Under the pieces are notes generated by a model. The model worked only from the letters and a program-made list of their open reading frames with translations. It was not told the origin of the DNA and ran no database searches. 64,000 bases of DNA from Sphingobacterium sp. UBA4616 (lineage in GTDB: Bacteria; Bacteroidota; Bacteroidia; Sphingobacteriales; Sphingobacteriaceae), in NCBI GenBank assembly GCA_002386525.1, contig DGIS01000007.1, forward strand, positions 1-64,000, written 5' to 3'. A program made the position numbers and the translations under genes. The stretch's first letter is position 1. Every line of letters starts with the position of its first letter. Of this stretch, positions 44,853 to 53,550 are shown piece by piece.

Positions 44853-45767
44853 ATGGATAGAAAGAAGGGGCTCAAAATAGCCAAAAATATAGCAAAGATT
44901 GTTGTTACGGTGGGCGCCTTATATTGGGTATTCAGCAAGGTATCGGTAAAAGATCTAAAAGAAGCCATCATCCATTCCAACCCACTTTATCTATTCTTTG
45001 CTTTAGTCGCGTATAGTATCTCTATTTTTATTTCCTCTTCGCGCTTATTGACGTTTTTAAAAGCGATCGGCCTGGATGTCACTGAAAGATATAATTTAAA
45101 ATTGTATCAACTCGGTCTATTTTATAACCTTATTTTACCTGGTGGTGTGGGCGGAGATGGATACAAGATATTCTTCCTCAGGAAACGATTTAATATTAAA
45201 GGAAGAAAACTATTTACGGCTCTATTTTTAGACAGATTAAGTGGTTTATGGGCATTATGCCTTATCATTGCAGCACTGGTAACCTATATGCCACAGCTGG
45301 GAATTCCAAACTATCTGACCATTATTTTATTTATTTTAGGGAGCATTCTCTATTATTTTATCGTCACCAAGTTCTTTAAGGAATACAAATCAACATTTTT
45401 AAAAGCGCATTTAAAGGCCATCGGCGTACAGTCGATGCAAGTTATCGCAGCTATCCTCATACTTTATGCTTTGGGTTTTAGCGGCAAATTCTCCCCTTAC
45501 CTGTTTTTATTCCTAGCCTCTTCACTAGTTTCAATCATCCCCTTTTCCGTTGGAGGTTTAGGCATGCGTGAACTTGTGATTATGTGGGGAGCTGGTATCT
45601 TTCATGTCGACTCACACAATGCGGTATTAATCACATTGTTATTTTATATTATTTCTGCTCTCGTTGCGCTTTCGGGAATTTATTATATCTTCCATCCCAA
45701 AGCCATCGGAGAAGATAAATTGCCTACTGTCGAAGAAGTTGAACAAAGTCAAAAACTAGAAGAATAA
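44853..45767 (+). CDS. flippase-like UPF0104 / LPG synthase TM-domain protein
   Basis: 304 residues with about eight membrane helices. The family markers are the loop GLFYNLILPGGVGGDGYKI and the later IPFSVGGLGMRELVIMWG. This is the membrane (flippase) domain of MprF-like proteins without the aminoacyl-transfer domain; members are thought to move lipids or lipid-linked groups across the inner membrane. It starts 1 base-spaced operon with the SDR gene downstream. A distant paralogue is at 50477-51472. Confidence 0.82.
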   Translation: MDRKKGLKIAKNIAKIVVTVGALYWVFSKVSVKDLKEAIIHSNPLYLFFALVAYSISIFISSSRLLTFLKAIGLDVTERYNLKLYQLGLFYNLILPGGVGGDGYKIFFLRKRFNIKGRKLFTALFLDRLSGLWALCLIIAALVTYMPQLGIPNYLTIILFILGSILYYFIVTKFFKEYKSTFLKAHLKAIGVQSMQVIAAILILYALGFSGKFSPYLFLFLASSLVSIIPFSVGGLGMRELVIMWGAGIFHVDSHNAVLITLLFYIISALVALSGIYYIFHPKAIGEDKLPTVEEVEQSQKLEE

Positions 45768-45768
45768 C

Positions 45769-46476
45769 ATGGCAAATATTATTATTACAGGAGCCAGCAG
45801 TGGTGTTGGATTTGAAGCGGTATTGGATTTGACCTCTAAAAAGGACAACAACGTAATTGCATTGGCTAGATCAGCGGACAAACTAAGAAAGCTTCACGAA
45901 ATTGCAGGCCAACTCAATTTTGATGGCGGAGCGTTATATCCTGCCCAATTTGATATTGTCTACGACGACTATGCTACGCTAGTCCCCTTCATTCAGTCAA
46001 AATTTGATAAGGTTGATATTTTGATAAACAATGCGGGTGCACTCATCTATAAGCCATTTATGGAAACTGATGGACAAGATTTTGCTGAAATGTTGCAGAT
46101 CAATGTAATGGGGCACGTTAATATGATACAACATGTTGTCCCCATGATGCATGCAGGATCACATATTGTAAATATCAGCAGCATGGGCGGCTTCCAGGGA
46201 TCCATGAAGTTTTCTGGTCTTTCAGCATATTCAGCCAGCAAAGGAGCATTATCGATACTCACAGAGTGTTTGGCAGAAGAATTTAAGGAAAAGGGAATTA
46301 AGGTTAACTGTTTAGCGTTGGGATCTTCTCAGACTGAAATGTTTGAGGCCGCTTTTCCGGGTGTTGAAGCCGGTACATTGGCCTTCGAAATGGGACGCTA
46401 TATCGCGGATTTCGCTCAAAATGGACATCGCTATTTTAATGGAAAAATACTTCCTGTAGCGAATACAACACCTTAG
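45769..46476 (+). CDS. short-chain dehydrogenase/reductase
   Basis: 235 residues. NAD(P) motif GASSGVGFEAV at 7-17, NNAGAL, and the active-site Ser plus YSASKGAL (Tyr, Lys). No C-terminal substrate loop gives the substrate away. The gene starts 1 base after the flippase-like gene and so is translationally linked to it; a role in lipid or glycan metabolism is possible. Confidence 0.88.
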   Translation: MANIIITGASSGVGFEAVLDLTSKKDNNVIALARSADKLRKLHEIAGQLNFDGGALYPAQFDIVYDDYATLVPFIQSKFDKVDILINNAGALIYKPFMETDGQDFAEMLQINVMGHVNMIQHVVPMMHAGSHIVNISSMGGFQGSMKFSGLSAYSASKGALSILTECLAEEFKEKGIKVNCLALGSSQTEMFEAAFPGVEAGTLAFEMGRYIADFAQNGHRYFNGKILPVANTTP

Positions 46477-46513
46477 TAAGTATACGATCTGCCCCAACTT
46501 AAAATCAGTACAA

Positions 46514-46565
46514 AAACAAAAAGAAGGTAATTTAATAAGCGGCTAAATTACCTTCTTTTTGTTTA
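46514..46565. terminator. strong bidirectional terminator
   Basis: A 21-bp perfect inverted repeat with the arms AAGAAGGTAATTTA and TAAATTACCTTCTT at its core and a 9-10-nt loop, lying between convergent genes. Confidence 0.9.
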
Positions 46566-46588
46566 AAACTATGCGGATAGATAATGAA

Positions 46589-47962
46589 TTACTTGGTCTT
46601 CATCTTAAGCCACTTTGTCAGATCATCCATCAGTTGCTCGTTAAAGCTTTCTGAATTCTCAAAGTATTCTTCGATTTTACCCGTTTGAGTATTTTGAAAA
46701 AGATGGTTTAAGTTTGGATAATTTTTAATTGTCACATCTGTCGTATTTAGGTGCAGACGCTGAAGGCTATAAATATTTTCATTTGCAGGCACCTGAACAT
46801 CTTTCCCGCCAAAAGAAGCAAAAATAGGTACTTTCAGCTGCTTCAGATAATAAGCCGGATCAATTCTGAGAAAAGTCATAAACCAAGGACTCATCATCGG
46901 ACTGAGTTTAATTCTCATATCGGGAGTCAACGGATTGTTGTTATTTTGATGAATAAGTTCCTGTTCCAAAGTTTCAGCCAAAACCTTTGGTGGTTCATCC
47001 CTCATTAAAATAGTATATAATTTTCTGTTGTTTGCTTTATTGATCGTTAATGCCGCTTCCGACAATCCACCCGCCTTTCCTAAAGCATAACTCTGTAAGA
47101 TTAACAATGAGTCTCCTTTTAATACCGGTCCAGATAGCAGTGCAATATACTTTACGTTATCATTCTCGGATGCGACTATTTCAGCAATTAAAGCACCCTC
47201 GCTATGGCCAATCATCCCGATTTTATCAACGTCAACGATGTTTTTTTTGCTTAAAAAATCTACTGCGGCGCTCGCATCAGAAGCAAAATCGATCGTTGTC
47301 GCTAAATTCACTTCGCCTTTCGATCCACCTATTTCGCGGTCATCATAACGCAGTACCGCAAAACCATTTTTAGTAAGATGATCAGCGAGAACCTTAAAAG
47401 GTCGGTGGCCAAACATTTCAGAATCTCTGTTCTGTTGTCCACTACCATTGACCAATACCACTGCAGGAAATGGTCCCTCACCCTTTGGATAGGTTAAGGA
47501 TCCCGTTAAAAATGAATTACCTTTGTTATTTTTAAATGATACTTCCTCTTCCATATAGTTATAGGGAGGAAAAACATCCTGCTTACGAGACAGTCCACTC
47601 TGTTCATTTTCGCTCCTAACCAGAATCATCGCAGATTCAAAAGTTCCCTGCTTCATGCCGCCTTTCATCACATCTTTGTCCCGATCCAAAAAACCAGCAT
47701 AAGCTAAACCGATATTTTTCACATCCATCCAAATAGAATCGTGTTGGATCCGTATTTGGCTTATTGCAAATTTTTGTGAAGTTTGCATTGGACTTTCAAA
47801 GGTTCCATTCCAATTTCCTGTGCTATCTTGCTGTAGATTGAATACCAGTAGCAACTTCTGCCCCGAAACACTTACCTCGCCCTTCCATGAGCCATCAAAT
47901 GTCTGTGCATGGGAACATGAAAAATGGAAATAAATGATAAATAGGTACAAAATTTTTCTCAT
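46589..47962 (-). CDS. exported alpha/beta hydrolase
   Basis: 457 residues from the ATG at 47962. Signal peptide or lipobox (YFHFSCSHAQ), an N-terminal beta-barrel-like domain (about 25-125, GSWKGEVSVSGQKLLLVFNL) and an alpha/beta hydrolase domain from about 150: VVLVNGSGQQNRDSEMFGHRPF, nucleophile in IGMIGHSEGALIAE, Asp in FASFGGKDVQVPANEN and His in YPNLNHLFQNTQTG. This is the dipeptidyl peptidase/dienelactone-hydrolase-like group common in Bacteroidota; the substrate is unknown. Third gene of a tight operon behind a DUF2089 regulator. Confidence 0.85.
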   Translation of the reverse strand: MRKILYLFIIYFHFSCSHAQTFDGSWKGEVSVSGQKLLLVFNLQQDSTGNWNGTFESPMQTSQKFAISQIRIQHDSIWMDVKNIGLAYAGFLDRDKDVMKGGMKQGTFESAMILVRSENEQSGLSRKQDVFPPYNYMEEEVSFKNNKGNSFLTGSLTYPKGEGPFPAVVLVNGSGQQNRDSEMFGHRPFKVLADHLTKNGFAVLRYDDREIGGSKGEVNLATTIDFASDASAAVDFLSKKNIVDVDKIGMIGHSEGALIAEIVASENDNVKYIALLSGPVLKGDSLLILQSYALGKAGGLSEAALTINKANNRKLYTILMRDEPPKVLAETLEQELIHQNNNNPLTPDMRIKLSPMMSPWFMTFLRIDPAYYLKQLKVPIFASFGGKDVQVPANENIYSLQRLHLNTTDVTIKNYPNLNHLFQNTQTGKIEEYFENSESFNEQLMDDLTKWLKMKTK

Positions 47963-47964
47963 TG

Positions 47965-48177
47965 TCATTTTTTACTAAAAATATAACTGTTACTTAGATC
48001 CAATATAAAATATAATGCCACAAATAGTTTACTGATCTCCATTTTCTTATTGTTAACGATCACATTCATACCCCTCACCAACAAATTGAAGTGATAAAAT
48101 AGGGATAACAAGCTGCCGATCGCAAAGATACCCAACAAGAGGATCTCCATTTTTATCAGCTCGCTCCAATGTATCAT
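47965..48177 (-). CDS. small membrane protein in DUF2089 operon
   Basis: 70 residues with two hydrophobic helices (about 9-30 and 48-64). Its ATG overlaps the stop of the DUF2089 gene (ATGA), and the hydrolase gene starts 2 bases after its stop, so all three are translated from one message. The position suggests a membrane partner or sensor for the regulator; no family recognised. Confidence 0.65.
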   Translation of the reverse strand: MIHWSELIKMEILLLGIFAIGSLLSLFYHFNLLVRGMNVIVNNKKMEISKLFVALYFILDLSNSYIFSKK

Positions 48178-48497
48178 CGCCCTTTTGCACCGCTATCAGC
48201 CTTAATCGGCGAGTTTGTATAGGTCGTTGTACTAGCAAGAGATTTCAATTTATAAATCAGATCGTCGAGAATATTACGGACTGTCGGATAGGATTTTCCC
48301 ATCTGATTTGCCATTTCTTTTAAACTTCCTGAATACTTCAAAAAGTTCATGACAAATTCCTGTTCCTCGACAGTGAGCTGCATGAGTAAGGGCAATGAAA
48401 ATTTACCGACAACCTCAGTCTCACAGGAGTCACACACCAACTTAGAAACCTTTAACTTCGCTTCACAACAGGGACAATCAATTGGTATTTTTTTCAT
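48174..48497 (-). CDS. DUF2089 family zinc-ribbon/HTH regulator
   Basis: 107 residues. An N-terminal zinc ribbon (CPCC, then CDSC) is followed by a helix-turn-helix of sigma-like type (VEEQEFVMNFLKYSGSLKEMANQMGKSYPTVRNILDDL), matching DUF2089. It is the first gene of the operon with a small membrane protein and a hydrolase. A 12-bp inverted repeat lies right upstream over the likely promoter, consistent with autoregulation. Confidence 0.85.
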   Translation of the reverse strand: MKKIPIDCPCCEAKLKVSKLVCDSCETEVVGKFSLPLLMQLTVEEQEFVMNFLKYSGSLKEMANQMGKSYPTVRNILDDLIYKLKSLASTTTYTNSPIKADSGAKGR

Positions 48498-48512
48498 TAA
48501 ACAATATGTATA

Positions 48513-48546
48513 TTAACATTATTAAAGATAACATTAATAATGTTAA
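48513..48546. promoter_or_regulatory. inverted-repeat operator upstream of DUF2089 gene
   Basis: TTAACATTATTA (48513-48524) and TAATAATGTTAA (48535-48546) form a perfect 12-bp inverted repeat, with a further copy of AACATTA at 48531-48537. On the minus strand a TTG (48551-48549), 18-bp spacer and TATCTTTA (48530-48523, one mismatch to TAnnTTTG) overlap it. A protein bound here would block that promoter. Confidence 0.55.
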
Positions 48547-48594
48547 AACAAAACACTATAAAATCAATATCTTTCAAAAACCATTGCTTAATGA

Positions 48595-48602
48595 TATATT
48601 TG
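48595..48602 (+). promoter_or_regulatory. possible -7 element for the acyltransferase gene
   Basis: TATATTTG fits TAnnTTTG, 19 bases before the ATG; no correctly spaced TTG. It is about 50 bases from the inverted repeat, so shared control is possible. Confidence 0.35.
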
Positions 48603-48620
48603 TATCATTAAATAACGTTT

Positions 48621-49355
48621 ATGAAGAAGTTTTTAGGCTATTTCCTATCTATAATATTTTGGTTCTGTTTTGGTTTATCCTTGATTATCTTCCACCCCAT
48701 ACAGTGGCTATGTTTGAAGCTAGGAGGATACAATGCCCATAAAAGGAGTGTAGATATATTAAATGCCTGTCTTGTCGCTTCCTATTACACGCTCTTTAAC
48801 CGCGTGACATTTATCGACAATAAAAATATTCCAACGGGACAGCCCATTGTGTTTGTAGCCAATCACCAAAGTACGTTTGATATCCCCCCAATGATCTATT
48901 TCTTACGTAGATTTCATGGGAAGTTTATTTCCAAAATAGAACTTGCTAGTGGTATACCGAGCATCTCCTTTAACCTGAAACATGGCGGCGCCGCAAATAT
49001 CGATCGCAATGACCCCAAACAATCTATTGCCGAGATACTGAAACTCGCCAACAATATGAAAACCAAAAACTGGTCGGCGTTTATTTTTCCGGAAGGAACG
49101 CGATCAAAGACGGGGAAAATGAAGGCCTTCCATGTTGGTGGAATTGCCACATTATTAAAGAAAAATCCAAATGCACTCGTTGTTCCGGTTGCCATCACCG
49201 GGTCCTACGAAATGGTACAATATGGGATGTACCCACTGACACCGTTTCTCCATATGACGTGGGAGGTACTCAATCCCTTAGATACGGAAGGTAAGACAAT
49301 TGAGGAAATCGTAAAATCAGCTGAAGAAGCCATAAGATTGAGGGTCGAAAAATAG
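48621..49355 (+). CDS. plsC: 1-acyl-sn-glycerol-3-phosphate acyltransferase
   Basis: Adds the second fatty acid to lysophosphatidate to make phosphatidate. 244 residues; N-terminal membrane helix (about 5-26), catalytic NHQSTFD at about 80-86, the second motif around GGAANIDRND and FPEGTRSKTGKMKAFHVGG for phosphate binding, then VVPVAITGSYE. Membrane associated. It is divergent from the DUF2089 operon and convergent with the GT2 gene, with only 7 bases between the stops. Confidence 0.92.
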   Translation: MKKFLGYFLSIIFWFCFGLSLIIFHPIQWLCLKLGGYNAHKRSVDILNACLVASYYTLFNRVTFIDNKNIPTGQPIVFVANHQSTFDIPPMIYFLRRFHGKFISKIELASGIPSISFNLKHGGAANIDRNDPKQSIAEILKLANNMKTKNWSAFIFPEGTRSKTGKMKAFHVGGIATLLKKNPNALVVPVAITGSYEMVQYGMYPLTPFLHMTWEVLNPLDTEGKTIEEIVKSAEEAIRLRVEK

Positions 49356-49362
49356 GAAAAAA

Positions 49363-50529
49363 TTATTTGACTTGCCGACCTTTCCAGTCATACTTCCCAA
49401 CATTACCCAATATACCGATATAAGTTAGGTAAAAGATATGCGCTAAGCTCAGTAAAGGCAGATACCATAAGAGTTCCTTTCTGCTTGCGAATACAGTTAA
49501 GGGCCGAATAAAAAGAAATTCGACGATCATCTTTAACAGCAATGCAAAAAGTACGACCCAGGCAACGAAATTTACGCCAAAAAGAGCGAGAACCAAAGCA
49601 ACTAAAATCAATACATTAAAAAACCAAATGGAAATTCCCAAGGCGATCACACCTTTATTTTTATATTTAGTACTTTTCGAAGCCCAGCGTCGGCGCTGAC
49701 TGATAAATGACTTTAGATCTGGTTTGGCATCCGTGTAAACAATAGCATCTTTTGATTTGCAAAACGTTATTTTTTCAGGATACTGTTCTGCGACTTTATG
49801 TAAGAAAAGTTCATCATCTCCCGAGGCAAGCTCATCGATTCCTTTAAATCCACCCATCTGTTCAAAAATATCTTTCCGATATGCCAGATTCGCCCCATTA
49901 CAAGTTGTTGGTTTCTTATTTCCAATACCCGCAGCGCCAAGGCCTATCAAGTAAAGGAATTCCAAGGTCTGGAGTCGTTCAAAAAATACCTTTTCTTCTG
50001 AATACACTACTGGAGAAGACTGTAAATAGGCATTTTCTTTTTCGAATGTACCGACGACCGTTGCTAACCAATTTGGTCCCATACGGCAGTCTGCGTCAGT
50101 GGTTATAATAATTTCGCCCTTACAGCATGCTATAGCCCTTGAAATTGCCAGTTTTTTGTATGAATTCAAACGACCATTTTCATTCAATTGAATTAGCCTC
50201 ACCCCTTTTCCAGCGTATTTCTTCACAATCAACGACGTATTATCGTCTGAATGGTCGTCAATAATAATAAGCTCCAAGAGTGCTGCCGGATAATTCTGCG
50301 CCAATATGCAGTCAATGGTACGGCCTATGTTTAGCTCTTCATTCCGCGCAGCTATAATCACAGAAATCGCTTTTGTTGGCTGAATAAGATTGCTGGGTAC
50401 TGGGATTAAAGCCCAGCCTCTACGCATCCATAAAACCAGGATTGCGTAAACGCAAGCAAAACTGATCAATAAATAGTTAAGTATTTGTATCACCGAAAAA
50501 ATTAATCTTAAAAACAAAAATAGAACCAA
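49363..50529 (-). CDS. family 2 glycosyltransferase, membrane bound
   Basis: 388 residues. N-terminal membrane helix, GT-A domain with VIIAARNEELNIGRTIDCILAQ, IIDDHSDDNT, TTDADCRM (DxD-like), GGFKGIDELASGDDELFLHK and QRRRWASKSTKY (QxxRW), then two or three C-terminal helices. A processive-type GT2 acting on a lipid carrier or polysaccharide. The ATG at 50529 makes a 53-base overlap with the upstream flippase-like gene; a GTG at 50493 would shorten it to 17. The pair is likely one operon. Confidence 0.88.
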   Translation of the reverse strand: MVLFLFLRLIFSVIQILNYLLISFACVYAILVLWMRRGWALIPVPSNLIQPTKAISVIIAARNEELNIGRTIDCILAQNYPAALLELIIIDDHSDDNTSLIVKKYAGKGVRLIQLNENGRLNSYKKLAISRAIACCKGEIIITTDADCRMGPNWLATVVGTFEKENAYLQSSPVVYSEEKVFFERLQTLEFLYLIGLGAAGIGNKKPTTCNGANLAYRKDIFEQMGGFKGIDELASGDDELFLHKVAEQYPEKITFCKSKDAIVYTDAKPDLKSFISQRRRWASKSTKYKNKGVIALGISIWFFNVLILVALVLALFGVNFVAWVVLFALLLKMIVEFLFIRPLTVFASRKELLWYLPLLSLAHIFYLTYIGILGNVGKYDWKGRQVK

Positions 50530-51472
50530 ATACTGCCGGAAGAATCAAATTCACAAACCAAATACAGGAAACAATAGCCATGACAGCTATTTCTTGTGTC
50601 GTGATATAACTATATAGATTACTTGCTACAAAACTTCTTACACTGAAATCAAAAATATCCAATGTTGGTAAGGCGGCCTGGACAAAAAACAGGATAAAAA
50701 TCATCAGAATCATGGATAACAGCGGCAGTTCAGGCAATGTAAGCTTCATTAAGATGATATACTGAGATGTAAAGATAATAAATCGTGCTAAGGAATTTAA
50801 AAGAACAATACTGAGTTCGGACATTGAATAATGCTCTAATACTTCAAAAAAAGGTTTAATACGGGTCAAAAACTTAATTTTACCGACCAACAAGTCAATC
50901 CATTTTACGTTGAAATATAATATGACAAATCCAGCAGCATAGATTATAGCGAGCAGCCATACGCCAAATTGTACCGATAAAGGGGGCGAAAGAAATCTAC
51001 AGACAAACCAAGCAATACTCAACGCGCCGGCAACACTTGTCAAAACCAATTGCGCAAATAATCCTACTCCCATCGCCACAGCGCCCTTAGCCCTATGCTT
51101 GGGTTGTAGAAAAAGTACCCTCCCGCCATACTCTCCAATCCTATTAGGGGTAAAAATAGCCCATGAGAGTCCGCAAAAAACTGACTGAAATGCCCTCCAA
51201 AAAGAAATATTTTCCAATTTAGATGCGAGGTATCGCCATTTTACGACCTCAAGCAACCAATTGACAAGCATTAATACTACGATCAGGACAAGCGTCCATG
51301 CAACAGAATGTTGTTCCAAGCCAGCAATTAGTGTCTTAAACTTCTCAATATTATTTTTATCAGATACTTTCACGACGATATACCAGGTCGCTAGGGCGAA
51401 CACCAATATCTTCAATAAAAGACTGACGTATTTTTTTTGTATTCCAGTCAACTTTTGATAATTAGAGAGCAA
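50477..51472 (-). CDS. flippase-like UPF0104 / LPG synthase TM-domain protein (second copy)
   Basis: 331 residues with about eight helices. Family features: GLSWAIFTPNRIGEYGGRVLFL and the C-terminal PTLDIFDFSVRSFVASNLY. Weakly similar in layout to 44853-45767, but with NRIGEYGGR where the first has GGVGGDGYK. Linked by overlap to a GT2 gene, which fits a pair that makes and moves a glycolipid (inference). Confidence 0.8.
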   Translation of the reverse strand: MLSNYQKLTGIQKKYVSLLLKILVFALATWYIVVKVSDKNNIEKFKTLIAGLEQHSVAWTLVLIVVLMLVNWLLEVVKWRYLASKLENISFWRAFQSVFCGLSWAIFTPNRIGEYGGRVLFLQPKHRAKGAVAMGVGLFAQLVLTSVAGALSIAWFVCRFLSPPLSVQFGVWLLAIIYAAGFVILYFNVKWIDLLVGKIKFLTRIKPFFEVLEHYSMSELSIVLLNSLARFIIFTSQYIILMKLTLPELPLLSMILMIFILFFVQAALPTLDIFDFSVRSFVASNLYSYITTQEIAVMAIVSCIWFVNLILPAVFGSIFVFKINFFGDTNT

Positions 51473-51551
51473 TGTTACTAAATTTTAGCCAAATGATTAA
51501 GTTTTGTCGCATGCAATCCACGAATAAAACGCAAAATTTGTATTATTGCAT

Positions 51552-52118
51552 ATGCAGAAGGAAAAGGCGAAAGAAAGAATAATTTTAGGAATCGATCCTG
51601 GAACAGTCGTACTCGGATATGGTATCATCAAAGAAGTGGGCAATAATATATCACTGATCTCCATGGGTGTGATCAAAATGGGCCATTTAGATGATCAGGC
51701 ACTAAAACTACAACGTATTTTCAAAAAAACCTCTGCTTTGATGCAAGAATATAATCCCGACTGTGTAGCACTCGAATCACCGTTCTATGGCAAAAACATA
51801 CAGGTAATGCTTAAGTTAGGACGAGCACAGGGTGTTGCCATGGCGGCAGCACTTGCACAAGATATTCCGATTTTTGAATATTCTCCAAGAAAGATAAAAC
51901 AATCTGTCACAGGGAATGGAAATGCCACGAAGGAGCAGGTTTCTGCAATGTTAAAGAATCTATTGAAATTTGAAGAAACACCTCAGTTTCTAGATGCTAC
52001 TGACGGCTTGGCAATTGCTGTGTGCCATTCTTTTCAGAAGAATGCGGTATCTGGCAGCAGTAAATCCTACTCAGGATGGTCCTCCTTCATCAAAGACAAT
52101 AAGGATCGCGTCAAGTAA
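51552..52118 (+). CDS. ruvC: Holliday junction endonuclease RuvC
   Basis: Cuts four-way junctions with RuvAB in recombination. 188 residues from the ATG at 51552. Catalytic acidic residues: Asp in LGIDPGTVVLGYG, Glu in VALESPFYGKN, and the pair in FLDATDGLAIAVCHSF. GNGNATKEQV matches the family. It stands alone; the stop abuts, with no intervening base, the stop of the convergent gene at 52119. Confidence 0.95.
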   Translation: MQKEKAKERIILGIDPGTVVLGYGIIKEVGNNISLISMGVIKMGHLDDQALKLQRIFKKTSALMQEYNPDCVALESPFYGKNIQVMLKLGRAQGVAMAAALAQDIPIFEYSPRKIKQSVTGNGNATKEQVSAMLKNLLKFEETPQFLDATDGLAIAVCHSFQKNAVSGSSKSYSGWSSFIKDNKDRVK

Positions 52119-53165
52119 TTACATCTGCACCTGACGAATCACACTTTTTACGTTTAACTCGACGATATCGGTCATCGTTTTACATTTGAGGTAGGAGTTA
52201 TTCTGATAGAATTCCGCATAGCCCTCGCGTAGCTGTTTAATATTTTCTAAAGTGGAGAGTACCTGCGTCTGCGAAGCATCCCTCAAATCAGCAATTCGGT
52301 GTCTTTCGCTTCGAACTCTGTGTACAATGGAAGAACGCTCCTCTTGTTGATATTGTAATACTGTCTTTTCGTTCAAATGTTCCATGGCCAGCTTAACATA
52401 GGGAAGGTTTTCCTTAAAAAATTGAGGCATATAAACTTTCGGATTCCCCTCATAAAACTGTTGGTCGAAATCAATAGCTCTAATTCTAAATTGAAAATCA
52501 TCAAAATCAGGCGTAATCTGCATGACGAAATTATAGGCTCGCATATCACCCAATAAGGTAATAATACATCTCTCATTAAATTTTACAAACTCTTTGGAAA
52601 TTCGGGTCAAATTATAATCCGGAGAAAACATCCGTGTTTTTGAAAACGTATCTCCAGGGATTCCGACAATATGTTCTTCAACCAGCGTATCGTGGTCTAC
52701 CATGTAATTTACCTGATTGGGAGACAATATTTCTTCCAGCTCCAATCCATATATTCTCGACGCGTCGGCCTGTTTGATGTAGAAATAATCGTAAACATCA
52801 TTTAGACGATTTACGATCCGTATACGAAATGGCTTCGTATTACCAAAACCGCAATATTCTACACGATCAATATATTTATGTTGTACTATACGCGTATTAC
52901 CCGATGCTTTCAATTTTGCATAAATCACCTTTAGTCCGTCATACAATTGATCCATAAAGTAGGGTGGATATAGTGGAGTCTCCCAAAAGGTGTCGTTGCC
53001 AAATTTATCCATGACAGGTACTGTTTCCGTGAAATTCAGAAGATCCTTATATCCTATTGGCAGCTTTTCATCGCGCTGATACAGCTTAAGATATTTATGA
53101 AGTCCCTCACCAACTTCAAAAATTGGTTTCTTCTTCGAAATCTTTACGTCTTGAACTTCTTCCAT
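52119..53165 (-). CDS. uncharacterised protein with kinase-like motifs
   Basis: 348 residues, not recognised. The order of motifs looks like a protein-kinase/aminoglycoside-kinase fold: a lysine in a strand, DYFYIKQAD (Lys131), followed by acidic residues in GLELEEIL, a hinge-like stretch EEHIVGIPGDTF, a catalytic-loop-like LLGDMRAYNFVM (Asp207, Asn212) and AIDFDQQF (Asp232/Asp234) as the metal-binding DFD. A C-terminal helical domain (about 265-348) follows. No signal or membrane helix. Function, and even activity, is inference; it could be a scaffold. Convergent with ruvC. Confidence 0.55.
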   Translation of the reverse strand: MEEVQDVKISKKKPIFEVGEGLHKYLKLYQRDEKLPIGYKDLLNFTETVPVMDKFGNDTFWETPLYPPYFMDQLYDGLKVIYAKLKASGNTRIVQHKYIDRVEYCGFGNTKPFRIRIVNRLNDVYDYFYIKQADASRIYGLELEEILSPNQVNYMVDHDTLVEEHIVGIPGDTFSKTRMFSPDYNLTRISKEFVKFNERCIITLLGDMRAYNFVMQITPDFDDFQFRIRAIDFDQQFYEGNPKVYMPQFFKENLPYVKLAMEHLNEKTVLQYQQEERSSIVHRVRSERHRIADLRDASQTQVLSTLENIKQLREGYAEFYQNNSYLKCKTMTDIVELNVKSVIRQVQM

Positions 53166-53550
53166 CTCCTTTTCCGCTTTATTTTATTTACTCTACCAAA
53201 ATATGGCGTTCAAATTTTTAAATGATCATACGATAAAACAAAATCATCAAATTTATAGTACAGTAAATCGATATTCTTTAATTATTCGCAATATATACTT
53301 AAATAATCTAGCCCAATATTGCTATCGTCCATGATAGCAATTACTTATCCAACAACAAAATATGCGCTAAAATAAGTATAACCACTTTCTATCAAAAACA
53401 TATAACATTATCAATATCAATTCGTATTTTTTATTAAATTTACATCTATAAACCGAAAATTCTTAGTAATTTTGAAATAAATTTAATTATTTTAGCTATT
53501 GGTCCGATTCTGATGCAACGGCCAGTTAATGAACACAAAACCCATTGTTA
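53166..53550. other. AT-rich intergenic region before lrp
   Basis: 385 bases. The only clear structure is the inverted repeat at 53318-53341. I find no ORF and no full promoter match. Confidence 0.4.
53318..53341. promoter_or_regulatory. inverted repeat upstream of the Lrp gene
   Basis: ATTGCTATC and GATAGCAAT are perfect 9-bp arms around GTCCAT, about 210 bases before the Lrp ATG. The size fits an operator for a dimeric regulator, possibly the Lrp protein itself; no T-run follows. Confidence 0.35.
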
